A DNA stretch of 64,000 bases from Prosthecobacter sp. (GTDB taxonomy: Bacteria; Verrucomicrobiota; Verrucomicrobiia; Verrucomicrobiales; Verrucomicrobiaceae), in contig JABARQ010000047.1 in NCBI GenBank assembly GCA_019186985.1, forward strand, positions 1 to 64,000, read 5' to 3'. The translations under genes and the position numbers were made by a program. Numbering within the stretch: the stretch's first letter is position 1; each line of letters opens with the position of its first letter. The notes beneath the pieces were generated by a model. The model did not search any database, was not told the DNA's origin, and worked only from the letters and a program-made list of their open reading frames with translations. Below, in pieces: positions 54,124 to 62,627 of this stretch.

Positions 54124-54699
54124 ATGCCCGAAGCCAAAGTCCTACTCATCGTCGGTGACGCCACCGAGACCGTTGACACCCTCTACCCCTTCTACCGTCT
54201 GATCGAAGGCGGCTACAAGCCCGTCGTCGCCGCGCCGGAAAAGCGGAAGTACCAGATGGTGCTGCACGAAGTGAAGCCCGGCTGGACCATCACCAAGGAA
54301 TGGGAGGGCTACAGCATCGACGCCGACATCGCCTTCAAGGACATCAAGCCCGAGGAGTACGCCGGCATCTTCTTCAGCGGCGGCCGTGCTCCGGAATACA
54401 TCCGCGAGGACCAGGACCTCCTGCGCATCACCCGCTGGTTCTGGGAGAACAAGAAGCCCTGCGCCAGCGTCTGCCACGGCGTTGAAATCCCCGCCCGTGC
54501 CGACATCGTGAAGGGTCTGCGCATGGCGACGGTGGCGAAGTGCAAGTTCGACCTCGAGATCTGCGGCGGCATCTACGTCAACGAACCCTGCGTCATCGAC
54601 CAGCACATGTATTCCGGCCGCACCTACCATGACAGCGGTCACTTCATTGGGCCGTGGATTGCCGCGCTTGATGTGGAGCGGAAGAAGATGGGCGTCTAA
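54124..54699 (+). CDS. DJ-1/PfpI-family protein
   Basis: A 191-aa cytoplasmic protein. The nucleophile elbow is SVCHGVE with C117 and H118, and E15 in GDATETVDTLYPF is placed like the conserved Glu of DJ-1/PfpI. GIFFSGGRAPEYIRED is also a family motif. Relatives are chaperone, glyoxalase or peptidase-like; which applies cannot be told. It is followed directly by a palindromic repeat element. Confidence 0.85.
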   Translation: MPEAKVLLIVGDATETVDTLYPFYRLIEGGYKPVVAAPEKRKYQMVLHEVKPGWTITKEWEGYSIDADIAFKDIKPEEYAGIFFSGGRAPEYIREDQDLLRITRWFWENKKPCASVCHGVEIPARADIVKGLRMATVAKCKFDLEICGGIYVNEPCVIDQHMYSGRTYHDSGHFIGPWIAALDVERKKMGV

Positions 54700-54833
54700 A
54701 ATGACAAGGTCCAAATCACCATGACCCAGGAAGTCCCAATGCCAAAAACCAAGCCGAACCGGCATTCGATGTGCTCATTGGAACTTCGTGCCTGGTCATT
54801 CCTTGGTCATTGGCCCCTGTTCATTGGTCATTT
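54699..54833. repeat. Imperfect inverted repeat built from TGACC/GGTCA units
   Basis: The left arm (54699 to about 54755) and the right arm (about 54781-54833) are imperfect reverse complements. Both begin or end with AAATGAC/GTCATTT and carry further TGACC/GGTCA boxes. The right arm has GGTCATT at 54794, 54805 and 54826 and GTTCATT at 54819. This is the pattern of the palindromic intergenic repeats seen in PVC genomes (recollection, not checked). It spans the candidate starts and signal peptide of the next gene. Confidence 0.6.
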
Positions 54834-56880
54834 GCTTCTCGCGTCGCCGCTCACCGCGCATCCCCTTCAGGCCGAACCGGTCAACCACGCCTACGTCTTC
54901 ACCTTCGACCAGTTCAACCTGTCCGAAGATCCGGACGAACATGTCGTGGAAGGCGGGCACCTGCTGCTGGCGGAGCTGAGCTGCACCGCCTGCCATGCCG
55001 CCCCCGAAGCCTGGCGGGAACGCCTTGCCCCCAAGCCCGGCCCCAACCTCGCCGGGGTCGGCTCCAGGCTGGACCAGGACCAGCTCTGGCTCTTCATCCG
55101 CAGCCCGCAGTTCCGGAAAAAAGGCACGCAGATGCCGGGACTGTTTTCTGGAGAGGAAGGTGATGCCGCCAGGGTGGAGGCTCTGGTGGAGTACCTTTCA
55201 TCACTGAAGCAGGAGACTCCGAAGATGCCCGCCGGGGACGGCGCCCATGGCAAGGAGCTTTATCACAAGGTGGGTTGCGTGGCCTGCCACGAACCCGGCA
55301 GCGACTTCCGCCCGGCCAAGGTTCCAGCGGCCATGGATGTTGAAAAACCCGGCAACGCCTCGGTGCCCATCGCCTTCGCCGATGTCTACGACATCAACTC
55401 GCTGGCGCACTTCCTGCAAAACCCGCTGCACTACCGGCCCTCCGGACGGATGCCCGGCCTGCGCCTGAGCGACCAGGAGGCGGCGGACATCGCAGCCTAC
55501 CTGCATGTGGGCCGCCAGCCGGAAAAGGCGGTCGAACGCGCCGCGTTGAAGACACCGCCGCAGGGTGTTGAAAAAGGCCGGCAGACCTTCCAGGCCATGG
55601 GCTGCACCCACTGCCATGTGAGCGAAACCCGGATGGAAGGGCGCTCCCATCCTGTGCTGGCGTCCCTCAACACCGACAAGGGCTGCCTCTCCGCATCCCA
55701 GCCCACCGGCGTCCCGCGCTATGACCTGAACGACCTGCAAAAGCGCGCCCTGAAGCTGGCCATCTCAGCGGTCAAGAAAGGCGGCCCGCCCGCGCTCAGC
55801 GCCCTCCAGAAGGTGGACTGGCAGATGACGCGCCTGAACTGCTACGCCTGCCATGACCGCAACGGCAAGGGCGGTCCGGAGGACCCACGCGCCCAGTATT
55901 TCACCAGCAACGACGGCAGCGCCGAGTCCCTGGGCGAACTCGCCCACCTGCCGCCGAACCTCGACGCCGCCGGACGCAAGCTCACCCGCGGCTGGCTGGA
56001 GAAGATTTTGTTCGGCGAAGGCGGCGGCGTGCGGCCCTACATGGACGCCCGGATGCCGGACTTCGGCAGGGATCAGACAGCCATGCTGCTCGACCTGCTG
56101 CCTGAGGCGGACCGGCGCGAACCACCGGTGAAGATCGACGTCAGCGGCCTGGAGAAGCATCATCGAGCCGAACTCGGCCGCAAGCTTGTCGGCATGACGG
56201 GCCTGGCCTGCGTCGGCTGCCATGGCCTCAAGGACCGCAAGTCACTCGGCCCGCCGGTCATCCGTCTCACCCACACCGTCGAGCGCCTTCAGCCCGAGTA
56301 TTTCAAGGAGCTGCTCCTCAACCCCCAGGCCACCCAGCCCGGCACCATGATGCCGCCCATGTTCATCGGCCGCAAAACCGCCGACAAGGACGTCGAGTCC
56401 ATCTGGACCTACCTCAAGGAGCTTGAGGGCCAGCCGCTGCCCGACGGGCTCATCTCCAATGAAGACTTTGAGATCAAGCCGGCGAAGACCGGCAGGCCCG
56501 CCGTCTTCCGCAGCTTCATCGAAGGAGCCGGCACCCATGCCATCGGTGTCGGCTTCCCCGCCGGTGTGAACGCCGCGTTCGACTCCGTCCAGGTACGCTG
56601 GGCCATCGTCTGGAAGGGACGTTTCCTGGATGCCATGAGCAACTGGCAGAGCCGCGACATGCCGCCCATCAAGCCTCTCGGCACCGACGTGAAGGAACTG
56701 CCGTCCGCCTCCGGAACGCGTGAATTTCAAGGCTACCGGATCGGCGGCGACGGCGTGCCCACGATGCTCTACACGCTGGACGGACAGCCCGTGGAGGACA
56801 CGCTGCGGCCATCAGGCGGCGGCTTCGAGCGCATCGTGACCATCAACGGCAAGACAACGAAGGAGGCCATCTCATGGTAA
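54769..56880 (+). CDS. Five-heme c-type cytochrome of the PVC type
   Basis: About 703 aa if the ATG at 54769 is used (others at 54739 and 54721); this start puts WSFLGHWPLFIGHLLLASPL in signal-peptide position. Five CxxCH heme sites follow: CTACH, CVACH, CTHCH, CYACH and CVGCH. A C-terminal domain after the last heme (TGRPAVFRSFIEGAGTHAIGVGFP) resembles the DUF of PVC cytochromes linked to glucose-sorbosone dehydrogenase-like propellers. It probably passes electrons from the beta-propeller protein encoded next, whose ATG overlaps this stop. Confidence 0.85.
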   Translation: MCSLELRAWSFLGHWPLFIGHLLLASPLTAHPLQAEPVNHAYVFTFDQFNLSEDPDEHVVEGGHLLLAELSCTACHAAPEAWRERLAPKPGPNLAGVGSRLDQDQLWLFIRSPQFRKKGTQMPGLFSGEEGDAARVEALVEYLSSLKQETPKMPAGDGAHGKELYHKVGCVACHEPGSDFRPAKVPAAMDVEKPGNASVPIAFADVYDINSLAHFLQNPLHYRPSGRMPGLRLSDQEAADIAAYLHVGRQPEKAVERAALKTPPQGVEKGRQTFQAMGCTHCHVSETRMEGRSHPVLASLNTDKGCLSASQPTGVPRYDLNDLQKRALKLAISAVKKGGPPALSALQKVDWQMTRLNCYACHDRNGKGGPEDPRAQYFTSNDGSAESLGELAHLPPNLDAAGRKLTRGWLEKILFGEGGGVRPYMDARMPDFGRDQTAMLLDLLPEADRREPPVKIDVSGLEKHHRAELGRKLVGMTGLACVGCHGLKDRKSLGPPVIRLTHTVERLQPEYFKELLLNPQATQPGTMMPPMFIGRKTADKDVESIWTYLKELEGQPLPDGLISNEDFEIKPAKTGRPAVFRSFIEGAGTHAIGVGFPAGVNAAFDSVQVRWAIVWKGRFLDAMSNWQSRDMPPIKPLGTDVKELPSASGTREFQGYRIGGDGVPTMLYTLDGQPVEDTLRPSGGGFERIVTINGKTTKEAISW

Positions 56881-58349
56881 AGGCATTTCTAGGATTCCTG
56901 ATCACCGCCGGCACGGGCCTCATGCTCCACGCCCAGGAGCAGTCCGACTACTATCGCACCGTCACGCTGGAGACGCCCGCCGGCGTCAACTTCGAGGCCA
57001 GCGGTCTGGCGATGCTTCCCGACGGCAGGCTCGCGGTGTCGCTGCGCAAGGGCGATGTCTGGCTCATTCAAAACCCGGCCGCCGAGCCGCCAAGCGTCAA
57101 GAGCCTGGGCTATCATCTGTTTGCCAGCGGCATGCACGAAATCCTCGGCCTCGATGTCCATGACGGCGACATTTATGTGACGCAGCGCAGCGAGGTCACC
57201 CGTCTGCGCGACACCGACAAGGATGGGACCGCCGATGAATACCACACCGCCAGCAAGGGCTGGGGTGTCTCCGGCGCCTATCACGAATATGCCTACGGCC
57301 CCGTCTTTGACCGCGAGGGCAACATGCACAACACGCTGAACTGCTCGATGGGCAAGACCTGGGCGGGAGCTGGCGACGAGGCAAAGCATCCGCTCTGGCG
57401 CGGCTGGAGCGTCATCACCCGCAAGGGCGGCACCACGGCCACCGGATTTTCAGCCGGTTTCCGGAGCCCATGCGGCATCGGCTTGAACGCCGAGGGAGAC
57501 ATCTTCGGCACCGACCAACAGGGCAACTGGGTGCCCACCAGCCCGGTCATGCACATTCGCGAAGGGGCCTTCTTCGGCCATGCTGAATCCCTGGTTGACG
57601 CCACACGGCCGGATTCTCCGGTCAAACCACCGGCACGCATGCTGGACGGCCTCACCGTGGCTGAGGCCGTGACCCGCATTCGCGGCTACTGTCCGCCCGC
57701 CGTCTGGCTGCCCTATGTGAAGTTCGGCCAGAGCACCACCGGCCTGCGCTGCGACCTAACAGGCGGCAAATTCGGTCCGTTTGAGAGGCAGATGTTCATC
57801 GGTGAATTCGTGCTCTCAGGCGTGAACCGTGTGTTCTTGGAAAAGGTCGGCGGCGAATATCAGGGGGCATGCTTTCCTTTTGTCAGCGGCCTGCAAAGCG
57901 CGGTGCTGACGCTTAACTTCCTCCCTGACGGCTCCATGATCGTCGGCCAGTCCAACCGAGGCTGGAACAGCTACGGCAGCAGGTCCTTCGGCCTCCAGCG
58001 GCTGGTGCCGACAGGAAAAGTGCCGCTCGAAATCCACAAGCTCGAAGCCATCCCTGGCGGCTTCCGGTTCACCTTCACCCGTCCGGTGAAAACCGCCGAC
58101 TGGTCGAAAACCAAGGCGCAAAGCTACACCTACACCCTGACCGCCAAGTACGGCAGTCCGGAGGTCAATCCGCAGCCGCTTCAGCTCAGCGGCTGGCAGA
58201 TCTCCGACGACGGCCTCAGCCTGACCGTGAAGTGTGGCAACCTGCGCGCCGGTCATGTCCATGAATTCGAACTGCCCGAGGTCAGCGCCCAGAACGGGCT
58301 CCCCCTTTGGCATCGGCTCTGCGCCTACACGCTCAACAGGCTGCCTTGA
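56874..58349 (+). CDS. Exported beta-propeller protein, probable sugar dehydrogenase-like partner of the cytochrome
   Basis: A 491-aa protein with a signal peptide (MVKAFLGFLITAGTGLMLHA). Propeller-type blades include FEASGLAMLPDGRLAVSLRKGDVWLI, RLRDTDKDGTADEY, AYGPVFDREGN, FSAGFRSPCGIGLNAEGDIFGTDQQG and VLTLNFLPDGSMIVGQSNRGW. The order matches PVC relatives of sorbosone/glucose dehydrogenases. No own heme site. Its ATG overlaps the cytochrome stop by seven bases (ATGGTAA), so the two are coupled and probably form one redox pair. Confidence 0.82.
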   Translation: MVKAFLGFLITAGTGLMLHAQEQSDYYRTVTLETPAGVNFEASGLAMLPDGRLAVSLRKGDVWLIQNPAAEPPSVKSLGYHLFASGMHEILGLDVHDGDIYVTQRSEVTRLRDTDKDGTADEYHTASKGWGVSGAYHEYAYGPVFDREGNMHNTLNCSMGKTWAGAGDEAKHPLWRGWSVITRKGGTTATGFSAGFRSPCGIGLNAEGDIFGTDQQGNWVPTSPVMHIREGAFFGHAESLVDATRPDSPVKPPARMLDGLTVAEAVTRIRGYCPPAVWLPYVKFGQSTTGLRCDLTGGKFGPFERQMFIGEFVLSGVNRVFLEKVGGEYQGACFPFVSGLQSAVLTLNFLPDGSMIVGQSNRGWNSYGSRSFGLQRLVPTGKVPLEIHKLEAIPGGFRFTFTRPVKTADWSKTKAQSYTYTLTAKYGSPEVNPQPLQLSGWQISDDGLSLTVKCGNLRAGHVHEFELPEVSAQNGLPLWHRLCAYTLNRLP

Positions 58350-58561
58350 TTGGCATTTGATCCAACAGAATTGCCCTCAGAAGCCATGGCCAGCTCTGTT
58401 CTTTGAGGAACCCAAAGAGGGCAGAACCCGTTGAATTCCAGGGAATTTCACCATTGGAAACTAGGAGATCTGAAATTTTCACACCTGCAACAGCGTCTCA
58501 ATAGCCATTGACCAAGGCATGAATTGCGCCACATATCCAGCTCTCTATCAAGTCCCCTGCC

Positions 58562-59428
58562 ATGTTCCAGACTTCTCTGATCGCCAATCCTGCCTCCGGT
58601 TTGCATGTGCCGGAAATGAAGCAGGACAGAGGCTCTGCCGTGAAGAACCCCGGCTCTGTTTTAGGACGTGAGTCAGCGGCTCAGGATCACCTCGGACTGT
58701 CCTGGCTGGTGGCGGTCACCACCTGCTTTCTGGCGGTCGGAGTGGCGGGCCTGCTTGAACCTGAAGACAGCATGCCAACCCTGCTTTCGGGCGTTCCCGG
58801 AGCGGCGGTTGGTGAAGCTTCCGGCATGGCAGCCGTGATGGTGGACGTGCAGGCCGAGGACACCTCCGTTGCGGAGGAAGTCGTCGAACCAACCTTCGAG
58901 GTCACCGAAGTGCCGCCCATGCCGGACGTGGTGGAAGCTGTGCAGGACCTGCCGGAGCTGACGCAGGCCCTGGTCACGGAGGACCTCTTTGTGGTGCCCT
59001 CCGCCCCCAAGGTTGAGACAGCTCTGCGCCCGGTCGACCCTGTTGAGCCCAAGCCCGTGAACAGGCCTGCCCCACGCCGAACCAACAGTTCGACCACCGC
59101 TTCCTCGGGCGGTGCCACCAGCGGCACCGGTTCACAGGCAGGCGGATCGGGAGGCGCCGGAACAGCCGGCATGGCGGCATCACGCGGCAGGTTTGTCATC
59201 CCAAGGCCCAGCTACCCAAGCTCGCTGAAGGCGCTTGGCGTCAGCGGCACCGTCAGGCTGAACATCCAGGTCGGCATGTCAGGACGCCCTGAAAGCGTTT
59301 CCATCGCCAGCAGCAGCGGCAGCGCCGCCCTGGACGAATTCGCCGCCTCCTGGGTGCGTCGCAACGGCCGCGGACCGGCCGGGTCTCCCGGACTCATCAT
59401 CGCCCCGCTGACCTTTGTTCTCCGTTAA
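58562..59428 (+). CDS. TonB-family energy transducer
   Basis: A 288-aa protein. One membrane helix (about 47-67), an acidic then Pro-rich periplasmic spacer, a Gly/Ser/Thr linker and a C-terminal TonB domain: IPRPSYPSSLKALGVSGTVRLNIQVGMSGRPESVSIASSSGSAALDEFA. This links ExbB/ExbD proton force to outer-membrane receptors. No clear ribosome site precedes the start; a second ATG 18 codons in (58616) also keeps the helix. It is the first gene of a tonB-exbB-exbD-type operon. Confidence 0.88.
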   Translation: MFQTSLIANPASGLHVPEMKQDRGSAVKNPGSVLGRESAAQDHLGLSWLVAVTTCFLAVGVAGLLEPEDSMPTLLSGVPGAAVGEASGMAAVMVDVQAEDTSVAEEVVEPTFEVTEVPPMPDVVEAVQDLPELTQALVTEDLFVVPSAPKVETALRPVDPVEPKPVNRPAPRRTNSSTTASSGGATSGTGSQAGGSGGAGTAGMAASRGRFVIPRPSYPSSLKALGVSGTVRLNIQVGMSGRPESVSIASSSGSAALDEFAASWVRRNGRGPAGSPGLIIAPLTFVLR

Positions 59429-59443
59429 TCCAGCTTCCCCTCA

Positions 59444-60085
59444 ATGCCCGTTCCCACGCTTCCCCTCGCCAACGCCGTCGTTGAACTGATCGTCAAAGGA
59501 GGCCCCATCATGTATCCCATCCTGGTGGTGGGCGTGGCGGCCGTCTGCGTGATCCTGGAGCGCATCTTCTGGTGGCTGCGCCTCGGCATCGGCCGCAAGG
59601 CCAGGCTTCTGGAGGAAACCTATGCCGCCCTGGACGCGGGCGACCAGCAGCGTGCGGTGACCCTTTCCAAGGGCAGCAGTGATCCCGTGGTCCGCATGGT
59701 CCACCACGGCCTGAACCACCACCACACCTCGATGCAGGGCGCGCTGGAAGTCGCCGCCGGCCATGAACTCCAGGGCGCCGGCCGCTTCCTCAACGCCATG
59801 GACACCATCGTCACCCTGGGCCCCCTCCTCGGCCTGCTCGGCACCGTCACCGGCATCATGGGCTCCTTCAGCTCCATCGGCGACTCCGAACTGGCGGTGG
59901 AAAAGGTCACCGGCGGCATCGGTGAGGCGCTCATCGCCACCGCCGCAGGACTGGGCATCGCCATCACCACCCTCATCCCCATGAACTACTTCCACAGCAG
60001 GCTCGCCAGGCTGCAGTTTGAACTCGAGGCCGCCGCCAACAACGTGCTCATCCTCGCCGCCCGCCACGGCCTGGACAAAAAGTAA
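59444..60085 (+). CDS. exbB: MotA/TolQ/ExbB proton channel family protein
   Basis: A 213-aa protein with three membrane helices (about 22-42, 125-148 and 163-185) and the signature LGPLLGLLGTVTGIMGSFSSIG...VTGGIGEALIATAAGLGIAI. It forms the inner-membrane proton channel with ExbD to energise TonB. It lies 15 bases after tonB and 24 before exbD. ExbB is preferred to TolQ because tonB and exbD are adjacent. Confidence 0.92.
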   Translation: MPVPTLPLANAVVELIVKGGPIMYPILVVGVAAVCVILERIFWWLRLGIGRKARLLEETYAALDAGDQQRAVTLSKGSSDPVVRMVHHGLNHHHTSMQGALEVAAGHELQGAGRFLNAMDTIVTLGPLLGLLGTVTGIMGSFSSIGDSELAVEKVTGGIGEALIATAAGLGIAITTLIPMNYFHSRLARLQFELEAAANNVLILAARHGLDKK

Positions 60086-60109
60086 GGCAACTGAGCACGA
60101 CACGAACAC

Positions 60110-60562
60110 GTGAAACTGCATTCACCGATCCCGCACAAGAAGACACGGCTGGAAATCATCCCGCTGATCGACGTCATGTTCTTCCTGCTGGCCTCCTTCA
60201 TGATGGTCAGCCTGACGATGACCAAGCAGCAGACGATCAAGGTCAACCTGCCCGTCGCCGCCGCCAGCCAGCCGGACTTCAAGCCGGACATGATCAACAT
60301 CGGCGTCAGCGCCTCCGGTGATGTGCACCTCGACACCCAGCCCGTCAGCCTGCCGGACCTGGAAAAAAAGCTCGCCGCACGCAGGGCCCGGGCGCCTGAG
60401 ACTCCCGTCTACATCAGCGGCGACTCTGAAACGAGACATGCCGACATGGTCAGGGCGCTCGACGCCGTGCGCCGCGCCGGATTCAGCAAGGTCGCCTTCA
60501 ATGTCCGGCCCGCCACACCCGGCGCCGCCGCTTCCTCCCCCGCACCTGCTCCAGCGAAATGA
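60110..60562 (+). CDS. exbD: ExbD/TolR-family protein, GTG start
   Basis: A 150-aa protein with a single N-terminal membrane helix (about 20-40) and the proton-path Asp in EIIPLIDVMFFLLASFM. The periplasmic part ends in an Ala/Pro tail. The start codon is GTG at 60110, inside the short gap after exbB. It overlaps the next gene by four bases (ATGA). Confidence 0.92.
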   Translation: MKLHSPIPHKKTRLEIIPLIDVMFFLLASFMMVSLTMTKQQTIKVNLPVAAASQPDFKPDMINIGVSASGDVHLDTQPVSLPDLEKKLAARRARAPETPVYISGDSETRHADMVRALDAVRRAGFSKVAFNVRPATPGAAASSPAPAPAK

Positions 60563-61101
60563 AGCGCGCCCTCCTCGTCCTGCTCGTCCTCATCTCCCTG
60601 GGCCTCTGCGGCATCTGCGTCGTGCAGTGGCAGCGCGAGTTCCGGCTGCGCGCCAACATCGCCGCCCTCAGGGACGCCCTGGTCGAGGAAAACCAAAAGC
60701 GCGTCGAAGCCGAGGCCAAGGTCGAGCAGTACGGCCAGGAGATCGAACGCCTCACCAGCATCCGCAAGGAGATCGAGGCGCGCCTGCTTGACCTCACGGA
60801 GGATGTGCGCAACCTCACCGACGACCAGTCCGCCCGCGGCTTCAGCATCGCCGTGCTGATGAACAAGGCGATCAGGGCCGAGAATCAGCTGGATGCTTAT
60901 AAGAAGCTCGCCGGACAGGGCACGGATGCGCTGAAAAAGCACAACGACACCGTCAGTGCCCAGAACAGCGCCATTGAAAAGGCCAACGCTCAGCTCCGGC
61001 AGCTTGCCGGTGAACGAGATGACGCCATCGAGAAGCTCAACGCCCTCACCCGGGAGTTCAACGAGCTTGTCGAGAAGTACAACAAGCTCGGCAGACGCTG
61101 A
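60559..61101 (+). CDS. Membrane-anchored coiled-coil protein of the TonB operon
   Basis: A 180-aa protein: one N-terminal membrane helix (about 4-22) followed by an almost continuous coiled coil (heptads rich in Glu, Lys, Ala and Leu, ending ALTREFNELVEKYNKLGRR). No enzymatic motif. It overlaps exbD by four bases and so is translationally coupled. It may be a periplasmic spacer or scaffold for the TonB complex; I know no named family. Confidence 0.7.
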   Translation: MKRALLVLLVLISLGLCGICVVQWQREFRLRANIAALRDALVEENQKRVEAEAKVEQYGQEIERLTSIRKEIEARLLDLTEDVRNLTDDQSARGFSIAVLMNKAIRAENQLDAYKKLAGQGTDALKKHNDTVSAQNSAIEKANAQLRQLAGERDDAIEKLNALTREFNELVEKYNKLGRR

Positions 61102-61116
61102 TCAAGCCGGCGCGCG

Positions 61117-62481
61117 TCAGGCCTCCAGCTTCCAGGGGCCGCGATACTCGCGCCCAAGCAGCTTCGAGGCCTCGGCATCGCCGATGATCTCCTCCTTCAC
61201 AGGATCCCACTTCACCGGCCGGTTCACCAGGAAGGAAATGAGCGCCAGATGCCCAGGTGTCGCGCTTCGATGCGCCGTCTCCACGGGAGTCACCGTCGGC
61301 TGGCGGCTTTTCACGCAGTCCAGGAAGTTCCGGTGATGCCCCGGGGTGGAGTAGAGCCTTGTCTTGATCACATCATCGCCCAGCTTCGGCGCTTTCGCCG
61401 CCTCCACGATGCTGAGGCCTTCGCGCTTCTTGACGACCTGCTTCAGCGCAGGATTGGAGCTGTCGTAGGCGCCGTTGCGGTTCACATAAACCCAGCCCTC
61501 CGTGCCGATCCATTTCGTGCCCATCTGGATGTCGCCATGCCCTCCGGCAATGACCATGGTGATGTCGCCCGCATACCTGGCCTCGGCACGGTACTTCGTC
61601 GCCGTGTTCCAGATGTCGGTGCGCGGCGGCATGTCCACCTGGATGGGAAGAACCTCGGACGGACCGCTGCGGTCCATGTCCATGCCCCAGTGCGCGATGT
61701 CACAGTGATGACCGATCCAGTCGAGAAGCTGGCCGCCGCCGATGTTGTAGTCCCAGCGCCAGTTCTTGTGAACGCGGCACTCGATGTAGTCCTGCATGGC
61801 CGCAGGCCCGATCCACATCTCATAGTCAAGCTCCGGAGGAGGCGGCGTGACGCTGCGCCTGTCGCCGGTCTTGGCGAAGTCATTGTGCCCCGCAGGCAGG
61901 CCGACTTCGACACGCGTCAGTTTGCCGATCAGGCCGTTTCGCACGATCTCGGCGCCGATGCGGAAGTTGTCCTCGCTGCGCTGCCAGGAGCCTGTCTGCC
62001 AGATGCGACCATGCTTCTGCACCGCCTTCACGATGGCCTGCTGCTCGGCGATGGTCCGCGCCAGCGGCTTTTCACCATAGATGTCCTTGCCGTTCTTCGC
62101 CGCCTCGATCGCGGTCAGGGCATGCCAGTTGTCTGGCAGCGCCAGCATGACGGTGTCGATGTCCTTCCGGGCCATGACCTCGCGGTAGTCATGATAGCCC
62201 TTGCAGTCCTGGTTCTTGTAATAGCCGTTCACAGCGCCCAGGGCCTTCCCAAGGTTGCCCTTGTCAATGTCACAGGCGGCAACCACCTGACAGTCGGTCT
62301 CCTGAAGGAACTTCTGCGTGTTGCCCGGGCCCATCATGCCCCAGCCAAACACGGCCATGGTGATTTTGTTGGACGGCGCATTCTGGCCGAAAACAGAGGC
62401 TGGCACAATGGAGGGAAACCCGATCGCGGCGGCGGACCTGGCGATGAACTGACGGCGGCTGGTGAAGGGGACTTTTTTCAT
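61117..62481 (-). CDS. Tat-exported Gfo/Idh/MocA-family oxidoreductase
   Basis: A 454-aa protein. A Tat signal (SRRQFIARSAAAIGFPSIV) precedes an NAD(P)-binding Rossmann domain (ITMAVFGWGMMGPGN, VVAACDID, AARKD-type MLALPDNWHALTAIEAAKNGKDIYGEKPLA) and the substrate domain with GGGQLLDWIGHHCDIAHWGMD. GEKPL holds the conserved Lys. The glycine loop is GWGMMG. These exported sugar oxidoreductases are typical of PVC and Bacteroidetes. Convergent with the TonB operon (15 bases between stops). Confidence 0.92.
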   Translation of the reverse strand: MKKVPFTSRRQFIARSAAAIGFPSIVPASVFGQNAPSNKITMAVFGWGMMGPGNTQKFLQETDCQVVAACDIDKGNLGKALGAVNGYYKNQDCKGYHDYREVMARKDIDTVMLALPDNWHALTAIEAAKNGKDIYGEKPLARTIAEQQAIVKAVQKHGRIWQTGSWQRSEDNFRIGAEIVRNGLIGKLTRVEVGLPAGHNDFAKTGDRRSVTPPPPELDYEMWIGPAAMQDYIECRVHKNWRWDYNIGGGQLLDWIGHHCDIAHWGMDMDRSGPSEVLPIQVDMPPRTDIWNTATKYRAEARYAGDITMVIAGGHGDIQMGTKWIGTEGWVYVNRNGAYDSSNPALKQVVKKREGLSIVEAAKAPKLGDDVIKTRLYSTPGHHRNFLDCVKSRQPTVTPVETAHRSATPGHLALISFLVNRPVKWDPVKEEIIGDAEASKLLGREYRGPWKLEA

Positions 62482-62627
62482 GAGCCGACCCTTTTAAAGC
62501 GCCCGGGGCGTCGGAGTCGAGCCCAAAGCTCCGGCGCGGCATAACTCCCATTGCTATCAAACCTGGGCCTTCCGATTGTCGTCCAAAAGAGTGAGGCAGA
62601 CGCCTCGTACTAGACCCTTTGCCCCGA

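Noticed and set aside
61249..62544. Plus-strand ORF of 431 codons over the Gfo/Idh/MocA gene
   Set aside because: Antisense shadow of a gene with Tat signal and Rossmann motifs.
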